64,000 nt of DNA, from contig NZ_JAPEVI010000003.1 of assembly GCF_026240905.1 (NCBI RefSeq), positions 3,162,001 to 3,226,000 on the forward strand, given 5' to 3'. This stretch comes from Roseibium salinum. Its GTDB lineage: Bacteria; Pseudomonadota; Alphaproteobacteria; Rhizobiales; Stappiaceae. The notes below the pieces were generated by a model, which saw only the letters and a list, made by a program, of their open reading frames with translations, ran no database searches and had not been told where the DNA came from. Of the stretch, positions 21,148-33,316 are shown one piece after another (the stretch's first letter is position 1; the number at the start of each line of letters is the position of its first letter). The position numbers were made by a program, and so were the translations under genes.

Positions 21148-21588
21148 GTGCAATTTGAGGGTGGCTACGCTGGGGATGTAACCGCGCAGGAGGCTTTTGG
21201 GGAGCTTTCCAATCGAGAGGACGCAGTCCTTGTCGATGTGCGCACGCAGGCCGAATGGGCCTTTGTCGGCCTGCCGGATCTCCGGCCGATCGGAAAGGAA
21301 GCCGTTCTGACAGAATGGCAGGGCTTTCCGTCTTCAGGTCCCAATCCGGACTTCACGGTGACGGTTTCAGACCTTCTGGTCAAAAAAGGACTTGACCAGG
21401 ATGCGCCGATCTATTTTCTGTGCCGCTCCGGCGCCCGGAGCCGGGCCGCGGCAATTGCCATGACACAGGCAGGATATTCCCGGTGCTTCAACATATCTGA
21501 TGGTTTCGAGGGCCCGCTCGACGCGGAGGCCCATCGCGGAACCCAGTCCGGATGGAAGGCAGCCGGCCTGCCTTGGATTCAAAACTAG
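21148..21588 (+). CDS. Rhodanese-like domain protein
   Basis: This is a 146-residue single rhodanese domain, likely a cytoplasmic sulfurtransferase. LVDVRTQAEW is the conserved N-terminal loop. IYFLCRSGARSRAAA carries the active-site cysteine in a six-residue loop (CRSGAR), and NISDGFEGPLDAEAHRG is near the end. The GTG start at 21148 has AAGGGGG five bases upstream; an in-frame ATG at 21118 lacks a ribosome site. It directly precedes dnaA, an arrangement seen in related genomes. Confidence 0.87.
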   Translation: MQFEGGYAGDVTAQEAFGELSNREDAVLVDVRTQAEWAFVGLPDLRPIGKEAVLTEWQGFPSSGPNPDFTVTVSDLLVKKGLDQDAPIYFLCRSGARSRAAAIAMTQAGYSRCFNISDGFEGPLDAEAHRGTQSGWKAAGLPWIQN

Positions 21589-21742
21589 ATACCTCGCAGC
21601 AAGACGGGGTCAGGTGGCGGAAACCATTCCGCCGCCAACACCATAACCGTCCCAAAAGGGACATCATAATGCTGCAAAAGCAGCAAGGCGTCGAAGAACG
21701 GCTGTGGCGGACTGTTCTTCATCTATACAGGAGGCAAATAAC

Positions 21743-23224
21743 ATGCAGGTTCAGGAGGCAGGCGGCTCTGAACAATGGAAGCGCGTCAAGAAACAGCTTC
21801 GCGCGGAACTGGGTGATGACGTATTCACCAGCTGGTTCGCACGCGTGGATCTGGAGGAACACCAGGACGGCACCGTGCGCCTGTCTGTTCCCACTCGCTT
21901 TCTCAAGCAATGGATCCAGAACAACTACAACGACCAGCTCATGGGGCTCTGGCAGCGCGAGTGCGACAACGTGCACCGCATCGAGCTGACGGTCCGCGGC
22001 GCTATCCGGCCGCGCCAGACCGTGGCCAAGCCCAGCCTTGTCGCTCCTTCGGGTACAAAGCCGGCTCAGGGCGAGAGCCATGCGGACAGGCTCGGCGATG
22101 CGTCCCAGGTGACCCGTGCGCAGGCGGCGACCGCCGCTCTCGGCCGCGGCGAACATTCGGCTGCCGCGGCGGACACGCCGCGCGACGTGCTGCACGGGGC
22201 TGCGCTGGATCCCAAATACACGTTCGAGACATTTGTCGAAGGCGATTCCAACAACCTGGCCGTGGCGGCGGCCCGGCAGGTCGCCGGCGGCACCACGGTC
22301 ACGTTCAATCCGCTTTACCTGCATGCCTCGGTCGGTCTCGGCAAGACCCACCTGATGCAGGCCGTGGCCGCGAAGGCACGCGAAAACGGGCGCAAGGTGC
22401 TCTACCTGACCGCAGAGCATTTCATGTACAAGTTCGTTGCCGCGCTGAAATCGCAGTCGGCCCTGGCCTTCAAGGAGAACCTGAGGACCATCGACCTGCT
22501 GCTGATCGACGACATGCAGTTTCTGCACGGCAAGCAGGTTCAGCAGGAATTCTGTCACACCCTGAACGCCCTGATCGACGGGGCCCGCCAGGTGATCGTG
22601 GCGGCGGACCGCGCGCCGTCCGAGCTGGATACGCTCGACGACCGTGTGCGCTCGCGTCTGTCCGGCGGTCTCGTCGTCGGCATTCAGGAGCCGGACTTCG
22701 CCCTGCGCCGGAACATTCTTTCGTCCCGTGTCCAGGCGGCCAAAAGGGCCTACCCGCAGTTCGAGGTTCCCGAAGGCGTCCTGGATTACGTCGCCCGTCA
22801 CGTGGCCTCCTCCGGCCGCGACCTGGAAGGTGCCCTGAACCGGCTGATTGCCCACAACCAGCTGACCAATCAGCCGATCACGCAGGAAATGGCAGAGTTG
22901 ACCCTGCGTGATCTGGTTCGCTCCAGCGAGCCGCGCCGGGTCAAGATCGAGGACATCCAGCGGGTGGTCTCCAAGCACTATAACGTGACCAAGGCGGACC
23001 TCCTGTCGGCCCGCCGGACCCGGACCATCGTGCGCCCGCGCCAGATCGCCATGTATCTGGCCAAGGTGATGACGCCGCGTTCGCTGCCGGAAATCGGCCG
23101 CCGCTTCGGCAACCGGGACCACACGACCGTGTTGCACGCCGTGCGCAAGATCGAAGAGCTGGCCCGCGCCGACTATTCCCTCGCCCAGGAGCTCGAGCTG
23201 CTCAAACGCATGCTCGACGCTTAG
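21743..23224 (+). CDS. dnaA: Chromosomal replication initiator protein DnaA
   Basis: This is a 493-residue AAA+ initiator that opens oriC. Domain I begins [26 protein letters not shown], followed by a variable linker. The AAA+ core has Walker [10 protein letters not shown] and Walker [11 protein letters not shown], with [15 protein letters not shown]. The C-terminal DnaA-box-binding domain has the signature [20 protein letters not shown]. The start at 21743 is fixed by AGGAGG at 21729-21734. dnaN, recF and gyrB follow on the same strand. Confidence 0.98.
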   Translation: MQVQEAGGSEQWKRVKKQLRAELGDDVFTSWFARVDLEEHQDGTVRLSVPTRFLKQWIQNNYNDQLMGLWQRECDNVHRIELTVRGAIRPRQTVAKPSLVAPSGTKPAQGESHADRLGDASQVTRAQAATAALGRGEHSAAAADTPRDVLHGAALDPKYTFETFVEGDSNNLAVAAARQVAGGTTVTFNPLYLHASVGLGKTHLMQAVAAKARENGRKVLYLTAEHFMYKFVAALKSQSALAFKENLRTIDLLLIDDMQFLHGKQVQQEFCHTLNALIDGARQVIVAADRAPSELDTLDDRVRSRLSGGLVVGIQEPDFALRRNILSSRVQAAKRAYPQFEVPEGVLDYVARHVASSGRDLEGALNRLIAHNQLTNQPITQEMAELTLRDLVRSSEPRRVKIEDIQRVVSKHYNVTKADLLSARRTRTIVRPRQIAMYLAKVMTPRSLPEIGRRFGNRDHTTVLHAVRKIEELARADYSLAQELELLKRMLDA

Positions 23225-23551
23225 CTGTCCGTGAGTTCTCGGGAGGTTGTTCATACGAACCTCCCGGCGAACATCATATGCATGCCTTCACCGTGACGTG
23301 GGCGGTCGCCGTGATGCTCCGGCGCGTCGAAAAACGATCCGCTTTTCCGCATTCCGGCAAGGGCTCCGGAAGGCGGATCGACGGGAGTTTGAAATAGGCG
23401 AATTTCGTTCTATTTTGGGGGCGTTCCGGCGGGGCGCCCCCTTGCTTTTGAAGCGGGTTAAGGGCAGTGTCTTCCCCCGCTCCCTACCCGGAGCCAATGT
23501 TCATTTTGCCAAGGCGGACCGCCTGGCGTTTCTTGAGTACGGAATGAGTGA
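23225..23551. other. dnaA-dnaN intergenic region
   Basis: These 327 bases have no gene I can support; an open frame crossing into dnaN (23247-23555) has no family character. It contains the hairpin-forming element at 23324-23382 listed separately and probably a dnaN promoter, since the gap is long for an operon. Confidence 0.5.
23324..23382. repeat. Dispersed hairpin element, copy 1
   Basis: The core TTTTCCGCATTCCGG (23343-23357) is followed by CCGGAAGGCGG, forming a stem. The outer arms CGATCCGC (23335-23342) and GCGGATCG (23373-23380) also pair. The same 15-base core recurs at 58251-58265 with a different but again self-complementary outer stem. Confidence 0.55.
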
Positions 23552-24670
23552 ATGAAAGCGACCCTCGAGCGGACCGACCTCCTCAAGTCCTTGACCCATG
23601 TTCACCGGGTGGTCGAACGCCGGAACACGATTCCCATCCTGTCCAACGTTCTGCTGCGCGCAGATGGCGGCACGATCAATCTCAAGGCCACGGACCTCGA
23701 CCTGGAAATCGTCGAGGCCGTTCCTGCCATGGTCGAGCTGCCGGGCGCGACCACCGTGCCGGCGCATATGTTCTACGACATCGTGCGCAAGCTGCCGGAA
23801 GGCTCGCAGGTGGTGCTGGAGACCACGAGCGACAACGCGACGCTGGAAATCCGGGCCGGCCGTTCGAGGTTCACTGTGCAGATGCTGCCGGAGACCGACT
23901 TCCCGGATCTGACCGCCGGTGAGTTCAGCCACTCCTTCAGCCTGAGCGCGGCCGATTTCCGCAAGCTGATCGACACCACGCAATTCGCCATCTCCACGGA
24001 AGAAACCCGCTATTACCTGAACGGCATCTACCTGCATACGGTGGACGCGCCCCAGGGCCAACAGTTCCGCGCCGTTGCAACCGACGGTCATCGCCTTGCC
24101 CAGGCCGAGGTGCCGGCACCGTCCGGTTCCGCCGGAATGCCGGGCATCATCGTGCCGCGCAAGACGGTCGGCGAAATCCAGAAGCTGCTGGAAGACCCGG
24201 AAGCCAGTGTCCAGGTCGAACTCTCCGACACCAAGATCCGCCTGACGACCGGCTCCGTCATCCTGACCTCCAAGCTGATCGACGGCACCTTCCCGGATTA
24301 CGGCCGCGTCATTCCGCAAGGAAACGACAAGGAACTGCGCGTCGACCGGGACGAGTTCAAGGAAGCGGTCGACCGTGTCTCGACGATCTCTTCCGAACGC
24401 GGACGGGCGGTGAAGCTCTCCATCAGCGAAGGGCGGATGATCCTGACGGTCAACAATCCGGATTCAGGCAGCGCGACGGAAGAACTGGCCGCCGAATACG
24501 AGGCCGAGCCGCTCGAGATCGGCTTCAACTCCCGCTACCTGCTCGACATCGCCAACCAGCTGTGCAGCGACACGGCTCTGTTCAGGCTGGCCGATTCCGG
24601 GTCTCCGACGCTGATCCAGGACAACACGGTCGATGACTGCCTGTTTGTTCTGATGCCGATGCGGGTCTGA
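23552..24670 (+). CDS. dnaN: DNA polymerase III beta subunit (sliding clamp)
   Basis: This is a 372-residue ring-forming processivity factor with three repeated clamp domains. It begins MKATLERTDLLKSLTHVHRVVERRNTIPILSN. The middle domain contains AISTEETRYYLNGIYLH, and the C terminus ends DDCLFVLMPMRV, the classic beta-clamp tail. It lies between dnaA and recF in the conserved replication gene order. Confidence 0.98.
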   Translation: MKATLERTDLLKSLTHVHRVVERRNTIPILSNVLLRADGGTINLKATDLDLEIVEAVPAMVELPGATTVPAHMFYDIVRKLPEGSQVVLETTSDNATLEIRAGRSRFTVQMLPETDFPDLTAGEFSHSFSLSAADFRKLIDTTQFAISTEETRYYLNGIYLHTVDAPQGQQFRAVATDGHRLAQAEVPAPSGSAGMPGIIVPRKTVGEIQKLLEDPEASVQVELSDTKIRLTTGSVILTSKLIDGTFPDYGRVIPQGNDKELRVDRDEFKEAVDRVSTISSERGRAVKLSISEGRMILTVNNPDSGSATEELAAEYEAEPLEIGFNSRYLLDIANQLCSDTALFRLADSGSPTLIQDNTVDDCLFVLMPMRV

Positions 24671-24855
24671 ACCGGACATCCCGTCCGGCCGAGCGGCGGG
24701 CGTTTCCGGCATTTGGAGACACGTGCCTCCTGGTCCGGTGCCGTCTCCAAAGCGAGAGTGAACCGGCCGCCAGCGCCATTCCATTTCGAGGGGCCGGCCG
24801 AAGACGGCGGTGAAGCCAGCATGTCGATCAACGCAGTGCCAGCGGAAGTGGGGTC

Positions 24856-26004
24856 ATGACGGAGTTCCGGACGGCGCAGCTCACCCGTCTGTCCCTGACC
24901 GGTTTCCGCAACTATGCCGCCCTGACCTTGACGCTGTCGGCCAACATGGTAGCCCTTGTCGGCCCCAACGGCGCCGGCAAGACCAATATCCTGGAAGCGA
25001 TTTCCTTTCTGACCGCAGGCCGGGGCCTGCGCCGCGCGGCCCTTGCCGACGCGGCCCGCAAGGATGGCGACGGCAGCTGGAGCGTGGCCGCCACCGTTCT
25101 CCTGGACGGCATGGAGACACGGATCGGCACCGGGATCACTGCCGGCGCCGGCGGACGCAAGGTGCGTGTCGACGGCGTGGAAGTGCGCGGCTCGGAGAAC
25201 CTGCTCGACTATATGCGCATCCTGTGGCTGGTCCCGGCCATGGACGGGCTATTCACCGGGCCCGGCTCCGACCGGCGCCGGTTCCTGGACCGGCTGACGC
25301 TGGCCATCGACCCGTCTCACGGCCGCCGGGTCGGCGATTTCGAAAATGCCCTGCGCCAGCGCAACCGGCTCCTTGATCAAGGCGGCTCCGATGCCTATCT
25401 GAATGCCTTGGAACAACAGGTTGCCGAACTGGGCACCGCCGTTTCCATCGCCCGGGCCGAAACCGTCGGCCTGCTGAGCCGGATGATCGCGAACCAGGCC
25501 GCCGAGGACCTGCCCTTTCCCCATGCAGCCGTTGCGCTCGAGGGCGATTTCGAAGCCGAAACGGCCGGCCTGAGTGCGGCGGACCGGGAAGACCACTACC
25601 GGCAGATGCTGCGGGACGGGCGCGCGCGCGACCGCGCCGCGGGGCGGACGCTGAACGGGCCGCATCTGAGCGATTTGAAAGTGCTGCACGCGGCCAAGGA
25701 GATGCCGGCCGCCCAGTCTTCCACCGGTGAACAGAAGGCGCTGCTGATCGGGCTTATCCTGGCGCATGCGGAACTGACGGCAAAAGTCTCCGGCATGACA
25801 CCGGTTCTGCTGTTGGACGAAGTGGCGGCGCATCTGGATTCCAATCGCCGTGCCGCCCTGTTCGTGAAGCTGAATTCGCTCGGCGGACAGGTGTTCATGA
25901 CCGGTACGGACGAAGCGCTTTTCGAGGCTTTGCCCGCTGCGGCGCAGGTGTTCGAGATCAGGGACAACGCGGCACGGGAAATCCGGGGTGCCCAGACCCC
26001 TTAA
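24856..26004 (+). CDS. recF: DNA replication and repair protein RecF
   Basis: This is a 382-residue SMC-like ATPase that loads RecA at gapped DNA with RecO and RecR. Walker A is VGPNGAGKTNILEAI. The signature region is SSTGEQKALLIGLILAHAEL and Walker B is PVLLLDEVAAHLDSNRRAALF, the ABC-type composition of RecF. The start codon at 24856 follows a GGGG stretch. It sits between dnaN and gyrB. Confidence 0.96.
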   Translation: MTEFRTAQLTRLSLTGFRNYAALTLTLSANMVALVGPNGAGKTNILEAISFLTAGRGLRRAALADAARKDGDGSWSVAATVLLDGMETRIGTGITAGAGGRKVRVDGVEVRGSENLLDYMRILWLVPAMDGLFTGPGSDRRRFLDRLTLAIDPSHGRRVGDFENALRQRNRLLDQGGSDAYLNALEQQVAELGTAVSIARAETVGLLSRMIANQAAEDLPFPHAAVALEGDFEAETAGLSAADREDHYRQMLRDGRARDRAAGRTLNGPHLSDLKVLHAAKEMPAAQSSTGEQKALLIGLILAHAELTAKVSGMTPVLLLDEVAAHLDSNRRAALFVKLNSLGGQVFMTGTDEALFEALPAAAQVFEIRDNAAREIRGAQTP

Positions 26005-26086
26005 ATCCGCCGGATTCTTGTGGTTTTTCCACGATAATCCTCTAGCAGGCGTTGCTGTGGGCCGCGCGCGGTTGAACGCCTGACGT

Positions 26087-26105
26087 AACCCCGTATAACG
26101 GGGTT
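26087..26105. promoter_or_regulatory. Short palindrome upstream of gyrB
   Basis: AACCCCGTATAACGGGGTT has perfect 8-bp arms (AACCCCGT and ACGGGGTT) around ATA and lies 32 bases before the gyrB start. No T run follows, so it is not a typical terminator. It could be an operator or an mRNA hairpin. Confidence 0.4.
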
Positions 26106-26128
26106 GGAAAAGACAAACCGATTGGTGA

Positions 26129-28591
<2,463 letters not shown>

Positions 28592-28613
28592 CGGGCGCCG
28601 GATCGCAGGGAAC

Positions 28614-28645
28614 TGACAAGAGCGGCGATTTCGCCGCTCTTGTCA
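28614..28645. terminator. Bidirectional stem-loop between gyrB and the GGDEF gene
   Basis: TGACAAGAGCGGCG pairs perfectly with CGCCGCTCTTGTCA across an ATTT loop. It lies 23 bases after the gyrB stop, and its last three bases form the stop codon of the convergent gene. U runs are weak on both sides. Confidence 0.65.
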
Positions 28646-30745
28646 TTTGACGGGTCTGCCGAAGGGCGCACCGGCATCGGGCCAGGGCTCCGGCCTGCCG
28701 AAATGAAAGCCCTGGGCCGCCTCGATGTCGAGCTCGCGCAGGAGATCGGCCTCTTCTGCGCTTTCGACATGCTTGGCGACCACCTTGATGCCGAGTTCAT
28801 GGGCTGCCCGGACGAGCCCGTTGAGGATGGCCGCTTTCGCCGGCTCGTCGGCCACCTGCTGGGTGAGGCCGGGGTCGAGCTTCAGCCATTCGACGCGCAG
28901 GCCGGTCAGGCGCGAGAGCACCGGCCAGTGCCCCGCGAAGTCGTCGATCGCGGTCTGGCAGCCGAGTCCGGAGACGAACTTGAAGAAGGATTCAACGGTC
29001 GCCGGCTCGCGCAGGAAGTCCTTTTCCGCAATCTCCAGGCACAGCTTTGCCGCCAGAAGCGGGTTTACCGACAGTCGCTGGGACAACCCGTCGCGGAAAA
29101 GCGGGTCGCGGGCGGATTCGGCCGAAACATTCATCGTCAGCGTAACGCGGGAGGGGTTTTTGTCCGCCGCGTCCAGCACCTTGTCGAGGGTCCATGCATC
29201 GACCTGGGCGATGAAGCCGGAGCGCTCCGCGGCCGATATCCAGGCGCGCGACGACAGTTCGTGCGCCCGCTCCCCCTGCAGGCGCAACAACACTTCGGAG
29301 CCGCAGATCCTGTTCTTCTTCAGACACATGATCGGCATGGTATAGAGCGTGAGCTCGTTGCCGCGGAAGCTTCCCGGCTCGGGCAGCGCAGCGACTTCGC
29401 CGCCCTCGGCGCAGTCGTTGGACTGGACCGCGTGAAGCTGGACCGACTGCCCGCCAAAGCGCTTGCCGCGCAGGCAGGCCCGGTCGGCGAGCCCCAGAAG
29501 GACGGAGGCGTCCAGCTGTTTCAAAGGCATGGCCCCTTCAACAAAGGCAATCCCGACGGAGCCTCCGATGGTGAAGACCCGTTCGCCGACCTCCAGGCGG
29601 ATCCGGTCGAACCCATCCAGAATTCTTTCGGCCACGTCCAGCGCCGCTTCCTTGTTGGCCGCCGGCAGCATTCCGGCAAATTCGTCGCCGCCGATCCGGG
29701 CCGCCGTGCCGAATTCGCCCAAAGTCAGACGCAGGCAGGCGGCCACACGCAGCAGCATATCGTCTCCCGCATCATGTCCGCCAAGGTCGTTGACCTTCTT
29801 GAATTCGTCCAGGTCGATATAAAAAACCGCAAGGCCCGTTTCCGTGTCGGCGGCGAGGCGCTTCAACTCCCGTTCGAGCACCTTTGTGAAAGCCCGCCGG
29901 TTCTCCAGGCCGGTCAGCGGGTCCAGATAGGCAAGACGGCGGTTTTCCGCGACCTCGTGCGGACAGTCGACATTGTGCCGAATGATCGCCATTGCCGGCC
30001 GGCCGCCGTTTTCCGCTTCCTGAAGGCTCGGAGTCGGCACCAGCCGGATTTCGCACATCTGCCGGACAGCGGCGTAACCCGCCGTTTCCAGGCCGCTGCC
30101 TTCGGGGAGGTAAAGGGTCTGCGGCGCATCGCCTTCAAGGCCTGCGATCGCCTCGATCAGAAACCCGGCTTCACGATCGCTGCCGATGAGCTCAAGCAGC
30201 ATGACTGCCTTTTCTTCAGCGCTTTCGCACCCGTCGAAGATCACAATGTCATCCGGGAAATGTTCCAGCAGTTCCGCTGGCAAGGCAGGCCTCTTCGGTG
30301 GCGCCCGGCGGGACGGCCCGGCACCTGTTGCCGGGACAGTTTCCGCCATGTCGAACTGCACCAGCACCGCTTGAAGATCTCCGGCCAGGGGCAGCGAAGT
30401 GCACATCACGTGCCGGCAAAAGGGAGCGCCCGACCTGAAGGTAATCCGGCCCCGGACCTCGGCGGGCACGCCGCTGAAGGCAGCGGACAGGACCGGCTCG
30501 CAGCGTTTCCAGCCGGCAGCGGACAACAGCTCGCCAAGGCCGCGTGGACTATCGCTCACCCCCGCCGTGTCACAGGCAGCCTTCATATGCTTGTTGAGAG
30601 CCAGAATGCGTCCATCCTGCGCGACATAGGCTGCTGCGTGAGGCAGGACCTCCAGCAGGGAAATGTGAAAAACCGAGATCGTATTATTTTTCGTACGACC
30701 GGATCGTTTCCCCCGGCCGCCGACAAACCGATGGCTGACTTGCAC
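28643..30745 (-). CDS. GGDEF domain protein with degenerate EAL domain
   Basis: This is a 700-residue signalling protein. An N-terminal PAS-like region is followed by a GGDEF domain (LAYLDPLTGLENRRAF, then RIGGDEF at 350-356), which has the intact diguanylate cyclase signature. The C-terminal EAL-like domain (about 440-690) is eroded: the EAL motif reads SEVLLR (483-488), DDFG reads DDFAGHW, and the usual VAEGVE reads VAKHVE, losing a catalytic glutamate. Phosphodiesterase activity is therefore unlikely; the domain may bind c-di-GMP or regulate the cyclase. No transmembrane segments are seen. Convergent with gyrB. The exact start is uncertain. Confidence 0.85.
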   Translation of the reverse strand: MQVSHRFVGGRGKRSGRTKNNTISVFHISLLEVLPHAAAYVAQDGRILALNKHMKAACDTAGVSDSPRGLGELLSAAGWKRCEPVLSAAFSGVPAEVRGRITFRSGAPFCRHVMCTSLPLAGDLQAVLVQFDMAETVPATGAGPSRRAPPKRPALPAELLEHFPDDIVIFDGCESAEEKAVMLLELIGSDREAGFLIEAIAGLEGDAPQTLYLPEGSGLETAGYAAVRQMCEIRLVPTPSLQEAENGGRPAMAIIRHNVDCPHEVAENRRLAYLDPLTGLENRRAFTKVLERELKRLAADTETGLAVFYIDLDEFKKVNDLGGHDAGDDMLLRVAACLRLTLGEFGTAARIGGDEFAGMLPAANKEAALDVAERILDGFDRIRLEVGERVFTIGGSVGIAFVEGAMPLKQLDASVLLGLADRACLRGKRFGGQSVQLHAVQSNDCAEGGEVAALPEPGSFRGNELTLYTMPIMCLKKNRICGSEVLLRLQGERAHELSSRAWISAAERSGFIAQVDAWTLDKVLDAADKNPSRVTLTMNVSAESARDPLFRDGLSQRLSVNPLLAAKLCLEIAEKDFLREPATVESFFKFVSGLGCQTAIDDFAGHWPVLSRLTGLRVEWLKLDPGLTQQVADEPAKAAILNGLVRAAHELGIKVVAKHVESAEEADLLRELDIEAAQGFHFGRPEPWPDAGAPFGRPVK

Positions 30746-31117
30746 CAGACCGCCCTTTCAAAAAAGATCAGAACGGCGCCAACTCAAATACCAACGGCGC
30801 CGTTGCTAAGAATCAAATCAATAACACAGTTTATTTTGTAAATTCCGGCACGACAAACTACCCACAAATCTTAGGATTTTTATGGTTAATAAGATATTTA
30901 TTAGAATATATAAAATTTAAATGATATTTACTTCAGTTTATACTTAGCGCGATTCCCGGACTGGAATCGCGCCATATTTTTATCACTTCCCGGCCCAAAA
31001 TCTGCCGCTACGGCAGGGTACTCGGCAACAATCATGACATTGCAGCAGATCTGAGTGGGGTCACGCCGCCTGTTCCTTGGGGCGTGACTTGGGCCTGCCT
31101 TCTGAACGGGGAAAAAC
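30746..31117. other. AT-rich intergenic region upstream of the RlpA-like gene
   Basis: Positions 30830-30960 are strongly AT-rich with long A/T runs. I see no gene or convincing hairpin terminator; the stretch probably contains the divergent promoters of the GGDEF and rlpA-like genes. Confidence 0.5.
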
Positions 31118-31537
31118 ATGCGTCAATCGAACCTTGCGCGCCGCCTCCGGCGGGCCGCAATCTGTGCCTTTGCCCTTTCCTGCCTGAGCGCACAGGCACA
31201 GGCCTCTCCGGTAACGGCCTTCAAGCAGTGTGGCAAGGCTTCCTGGTACAAGCTGGGCGGAACGACTGCGAGCGGCGAACGGGCCAACCCGAACGGGCTG
31301 ACCGCCGCTCACCGGACCCTGCCCTTCGGCACCCTGGTCACTGTCACAAATCTCTCGAACGGCAAATCCGTGACGGTTCGCATCAATGACCGCGGACCCT
31401 TCACCGGCGGCCGCGTCATCGACCTGACATGGGCTGCCGCAAAGTCGCTCGGATTTGTCAGCAAGGGCATTACACGCGTGCAGGTATCGGGCCTCGCCGT
31501 CGAAGCCAGCAGTTCCTCCGGCAAGAGCTGCGGGTAA
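31118..31537 (+). CDS. rlpA: RlpA-like double-psi beta-barrel protein, secreted
   Basis: This is a 139-residue protein with a signal peptide (basic [13 protein letters not shown], hydrophobic [16 protein letters not shown], cleavage near ASP). It is not a typical lipoprotein, as no lipobox is clear. The mature part is one RlpA barrel: [16 protein letters not shown], then [18 protein letters not shown] and [17 protein letters not shown], including the Asp of NDRGPF that is catalytic in lytic transglycosylase RlpA. There is no SPOR domain, so septal targeting is not expected. It likely acts on peptidoglycan in the periplasm. Confidence 0.88.
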   Translation: MRQSNLARRLRRAAICAFALSCLSAQAQASPVTAFKQCGKASWYKLGGTTASGERANPNGLTAAHRTLPFGTLVTVTNLSNGKSVTVRINDRGPFTGGRVIDLTWAAAKSLGFVSKGITRVQVSGLAVEASSSSGKSCG

Positions 31538-31704
31538 GTTTCAGACGCAACGCCGAACAGTTGCCGGACGCATTCTGCAGCCCGCTTCCGGTGACCTCTC
31601 TCGTCCCGGCGCCAGGGAGCCGCCGGGCGCTACGCCATTGCCTGTTATTGCGAATCTGACTCAGTATGAATAACGATCAGTCGCATTAAGGTGAATCAAA
31701 AAAT

Positions 31705-31821
31705 AAAATATTTTACGGTAATGACATTCACTAAAGATGCCGCTAGAGTTGCCGCCGTGGTCGATGGGGCCACGTGCACAGTAACTTTATTCGCGCAGTC
31801 TTCGGGCTGCGCGTTTTTTTT
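31705..31821 (+). ncRNA. Candidate small RNA (terminator-defined)
   Basis: Between an AT-rich stretch (about 31690-31720) and a strong terminator lies a segment with a second hairpin (GTGG/CCAC around 31757-31773). It has no coding potential and the nearest upstream stop is about 170 bases away. The 5' end is a guess. It may instead be the long 3' leader of the rlpA-like transcript. I do not recognise an RNA family. Confidence 0.25.
31792..31821 (+). terminator. Strong Rho-independent terminator
   Basis: CGCGCAG (31792-31798) pairs with CTGCGCG (31807-31813) across TCTTCGGG, followed by eight T. Confidence 0.9.
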
Positions 31822-32098
31822 GCCTGACTGAAATAATTCGGCCGTGTCTCTTCCGGCAGTCCGAAAATGCTGCCTGTTCGGGCAGCGCAGACACTGTGGA
31901 ACAGGTTGTCTCTTCTTTCACGGGAAGCAGCAACCGCAGCGAATTCGGCCCTGACCCCGATCCCGGCAAACCGAGTGTCGCAAGCGCTGTGCCGGCCCGG
32001 ATTACTTGTCCAAAATTTCAGAAAGCCATTGCCCAGGATCGCCGGATCTAGTATCAGGACGCTCTATCCGCCGCGCCTTTCCGCAATGCGCGGCCGCG

Positions 32099-32175
<77 letters not shown>

Positions 32176-32242
32176 TTTTTTCACCTGAAAAGTCAACGGG
32201 TTATGCTAACTGCAACCCGCTCTCGGACACTCCTTAAATCAG

Positions 32243-32262
32243 CTGGTCACATTCTGGTCACA
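32243..32262 (+). repeat. Paired CTGGTCACA motif, left end of the island
   Basis: Two copies of CTGGTCACA (32243-32251 and 32254-32262), 11 bases from start to start, lie between attL and the integrase gene. The same pair with the same spacing occurs at 51488-51507 near attR. The arrangement suggests arm-type binding sites for the integrase or an excision factor. Confidence 0.65.
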
Positions 32263-32281
32263 GCTACGAGGAGAAACGCCC

Positions 32282-33316
32282 ATGGCGTCCCTGAGAAAGA
32301 GAAACGGAAAGTGGCAGGCACAGGTGCGGCGTGCCGGGCTGAAACCACGTGCACAATCCTTCATATCCAAAGCTGATGCGCAACGCTGGATACGGCAGAC
32401 CGAGCAAGAACTCGACCGCACTGCCCTTGCCTGCGACCCTACGCAACTTGAGAACACTACCGTTGCCGATCTGATCGTGCGATACCGGCGCGAGGTGACC
32501 CCGTCTAAGCGCGGCGCAGCCTCCGAAGACAAGCGGCTGGAGGTCTTTCTCCGGTATCAGTGGGCAAAGCTCCCGCTGTCCAAGGCAACTCCACAGGTGT
32601 TCTCCCGTCACCGCGATATTCGAGCGCAGGAAGTCAGCCCCGGCACAATCATACGCGAGATGGGCCTGTTGCGAGCGGTGTTCGAGACGGCACGGCGCGA
32701 ATGGGATATTCCCTTGCCGGAGAACCCGTTGGCGAAGGTCAAGAAGCCCAGGGCTCCACAGGGACGGCAGCGGCGCCTGAACGGGGAAGAGCTGGAGTGG
32801 GTCCTGGAAGCGGCTCAGGACACCCGGAATGACTGGCTGATACCCTGTATCCTTCTTGCCGTTGATACGGGAATGCGCCGGGGCGAACTCCTGAACATCC
32901 GTGTCCGCGACCTGAACCTTGCAGATGCCCTGCTCACGATCCCCGAAACGAAGACCGGCTATGCCCGGTGCATTCCGCTGACCGAACGTGCAGTCACGCT
33001 CTTGCGCAAGCGCATCAGCGCCGGTTCACGTCCGGATGATCTGCTGTTCCCGGTAACCCCAAACGCCTTCCGGCTCGCGTGGGAGCACTGCAAGAAGCGG
33101 GCTGCGCGGCTACACCCCGACATCAAGTCTCTGCGTTTTCACGATCTGCGGCACGAAGCTATCAGCCGGTTCTTTGAGTTCGGCCTGAGCGTCCCGGAAG
33201 TCGCTACCATCAGCGGACACCGGGACCTGCGGATGCTGTTCCGGTACACGCACCTGAAGCCCGAGGATATCAGAACGAAGCTACAGACTGCGACGAACCG
33301 GAGGGAAGCGGCATGA
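32282..33316 (+). CDS. int: Tyrosine recombinase/integrase of the island
   Basis: This is a 344-residue site-specific recombinase. The N-terminal part (1-55) is an AP2-like arm-binding domain (MASLRKRNGKWQAQVRRAGL). A SAM-like core-binding domain follows at about 60-150, then the catalytic domain with R199 (DTGMRRGE), K224 (ETKTG), H287/R290 (FHDLRHE), H313 (SGHRD) and nucleophile Y322 (FRYTH). All catalytic residues are present, so it should be active. GAGGAGAAA lies just before the ATG. Its stop overlaps the next ATG (ATGA). Confidence 0.95.
   Translation: MASLRKRNGKWQAQVRRAGLKPRAQSFISKADAQRWIRQTEQELDRTALACDPTQLENTTVADLIVRYRREVTPSKRGAASEDKRLEVFLRYQWAKLPLSKATPQVFSRHRDIRAQEVSPGTIIREMGLLRAVFETARREWDIPLPENPLAKVKKPRAPQGRQRRLNGEELEWVLEAAQDTRNDWLIPCILLAVDTGMRRGELLNIRVRDLNLADALLTIPETKTGYARCIPLTERAVTLLRKRISAGSRPDDLLFPVTPNAFRLAWEHCKKRAARLHPDIKSLRFHDLRHEAISRFFEFGLSVPEVATISGHRDLRMLFRYTHLKPEDIRTKLQTATNRREAA

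Larger units (their letters stand above)
31538..32098. other. Intergenic region between rlpA-like gene and tRNA-Arg
   Basis: These 561 bases contain no open frame with family character. A strong terminator at 31792-31821 stands in the middle, preceded by an AT-rich segment (31680-31720) that could hold a promoter. A small RNA upstream of the terminator is possible; see the separate candidate. Confidence 0.5.

Noticed and set aside
26087..26105. Riboswitch upstream of gyrB
   Set aside because: Only one short palindrome is present; no conserved riboswitch core.
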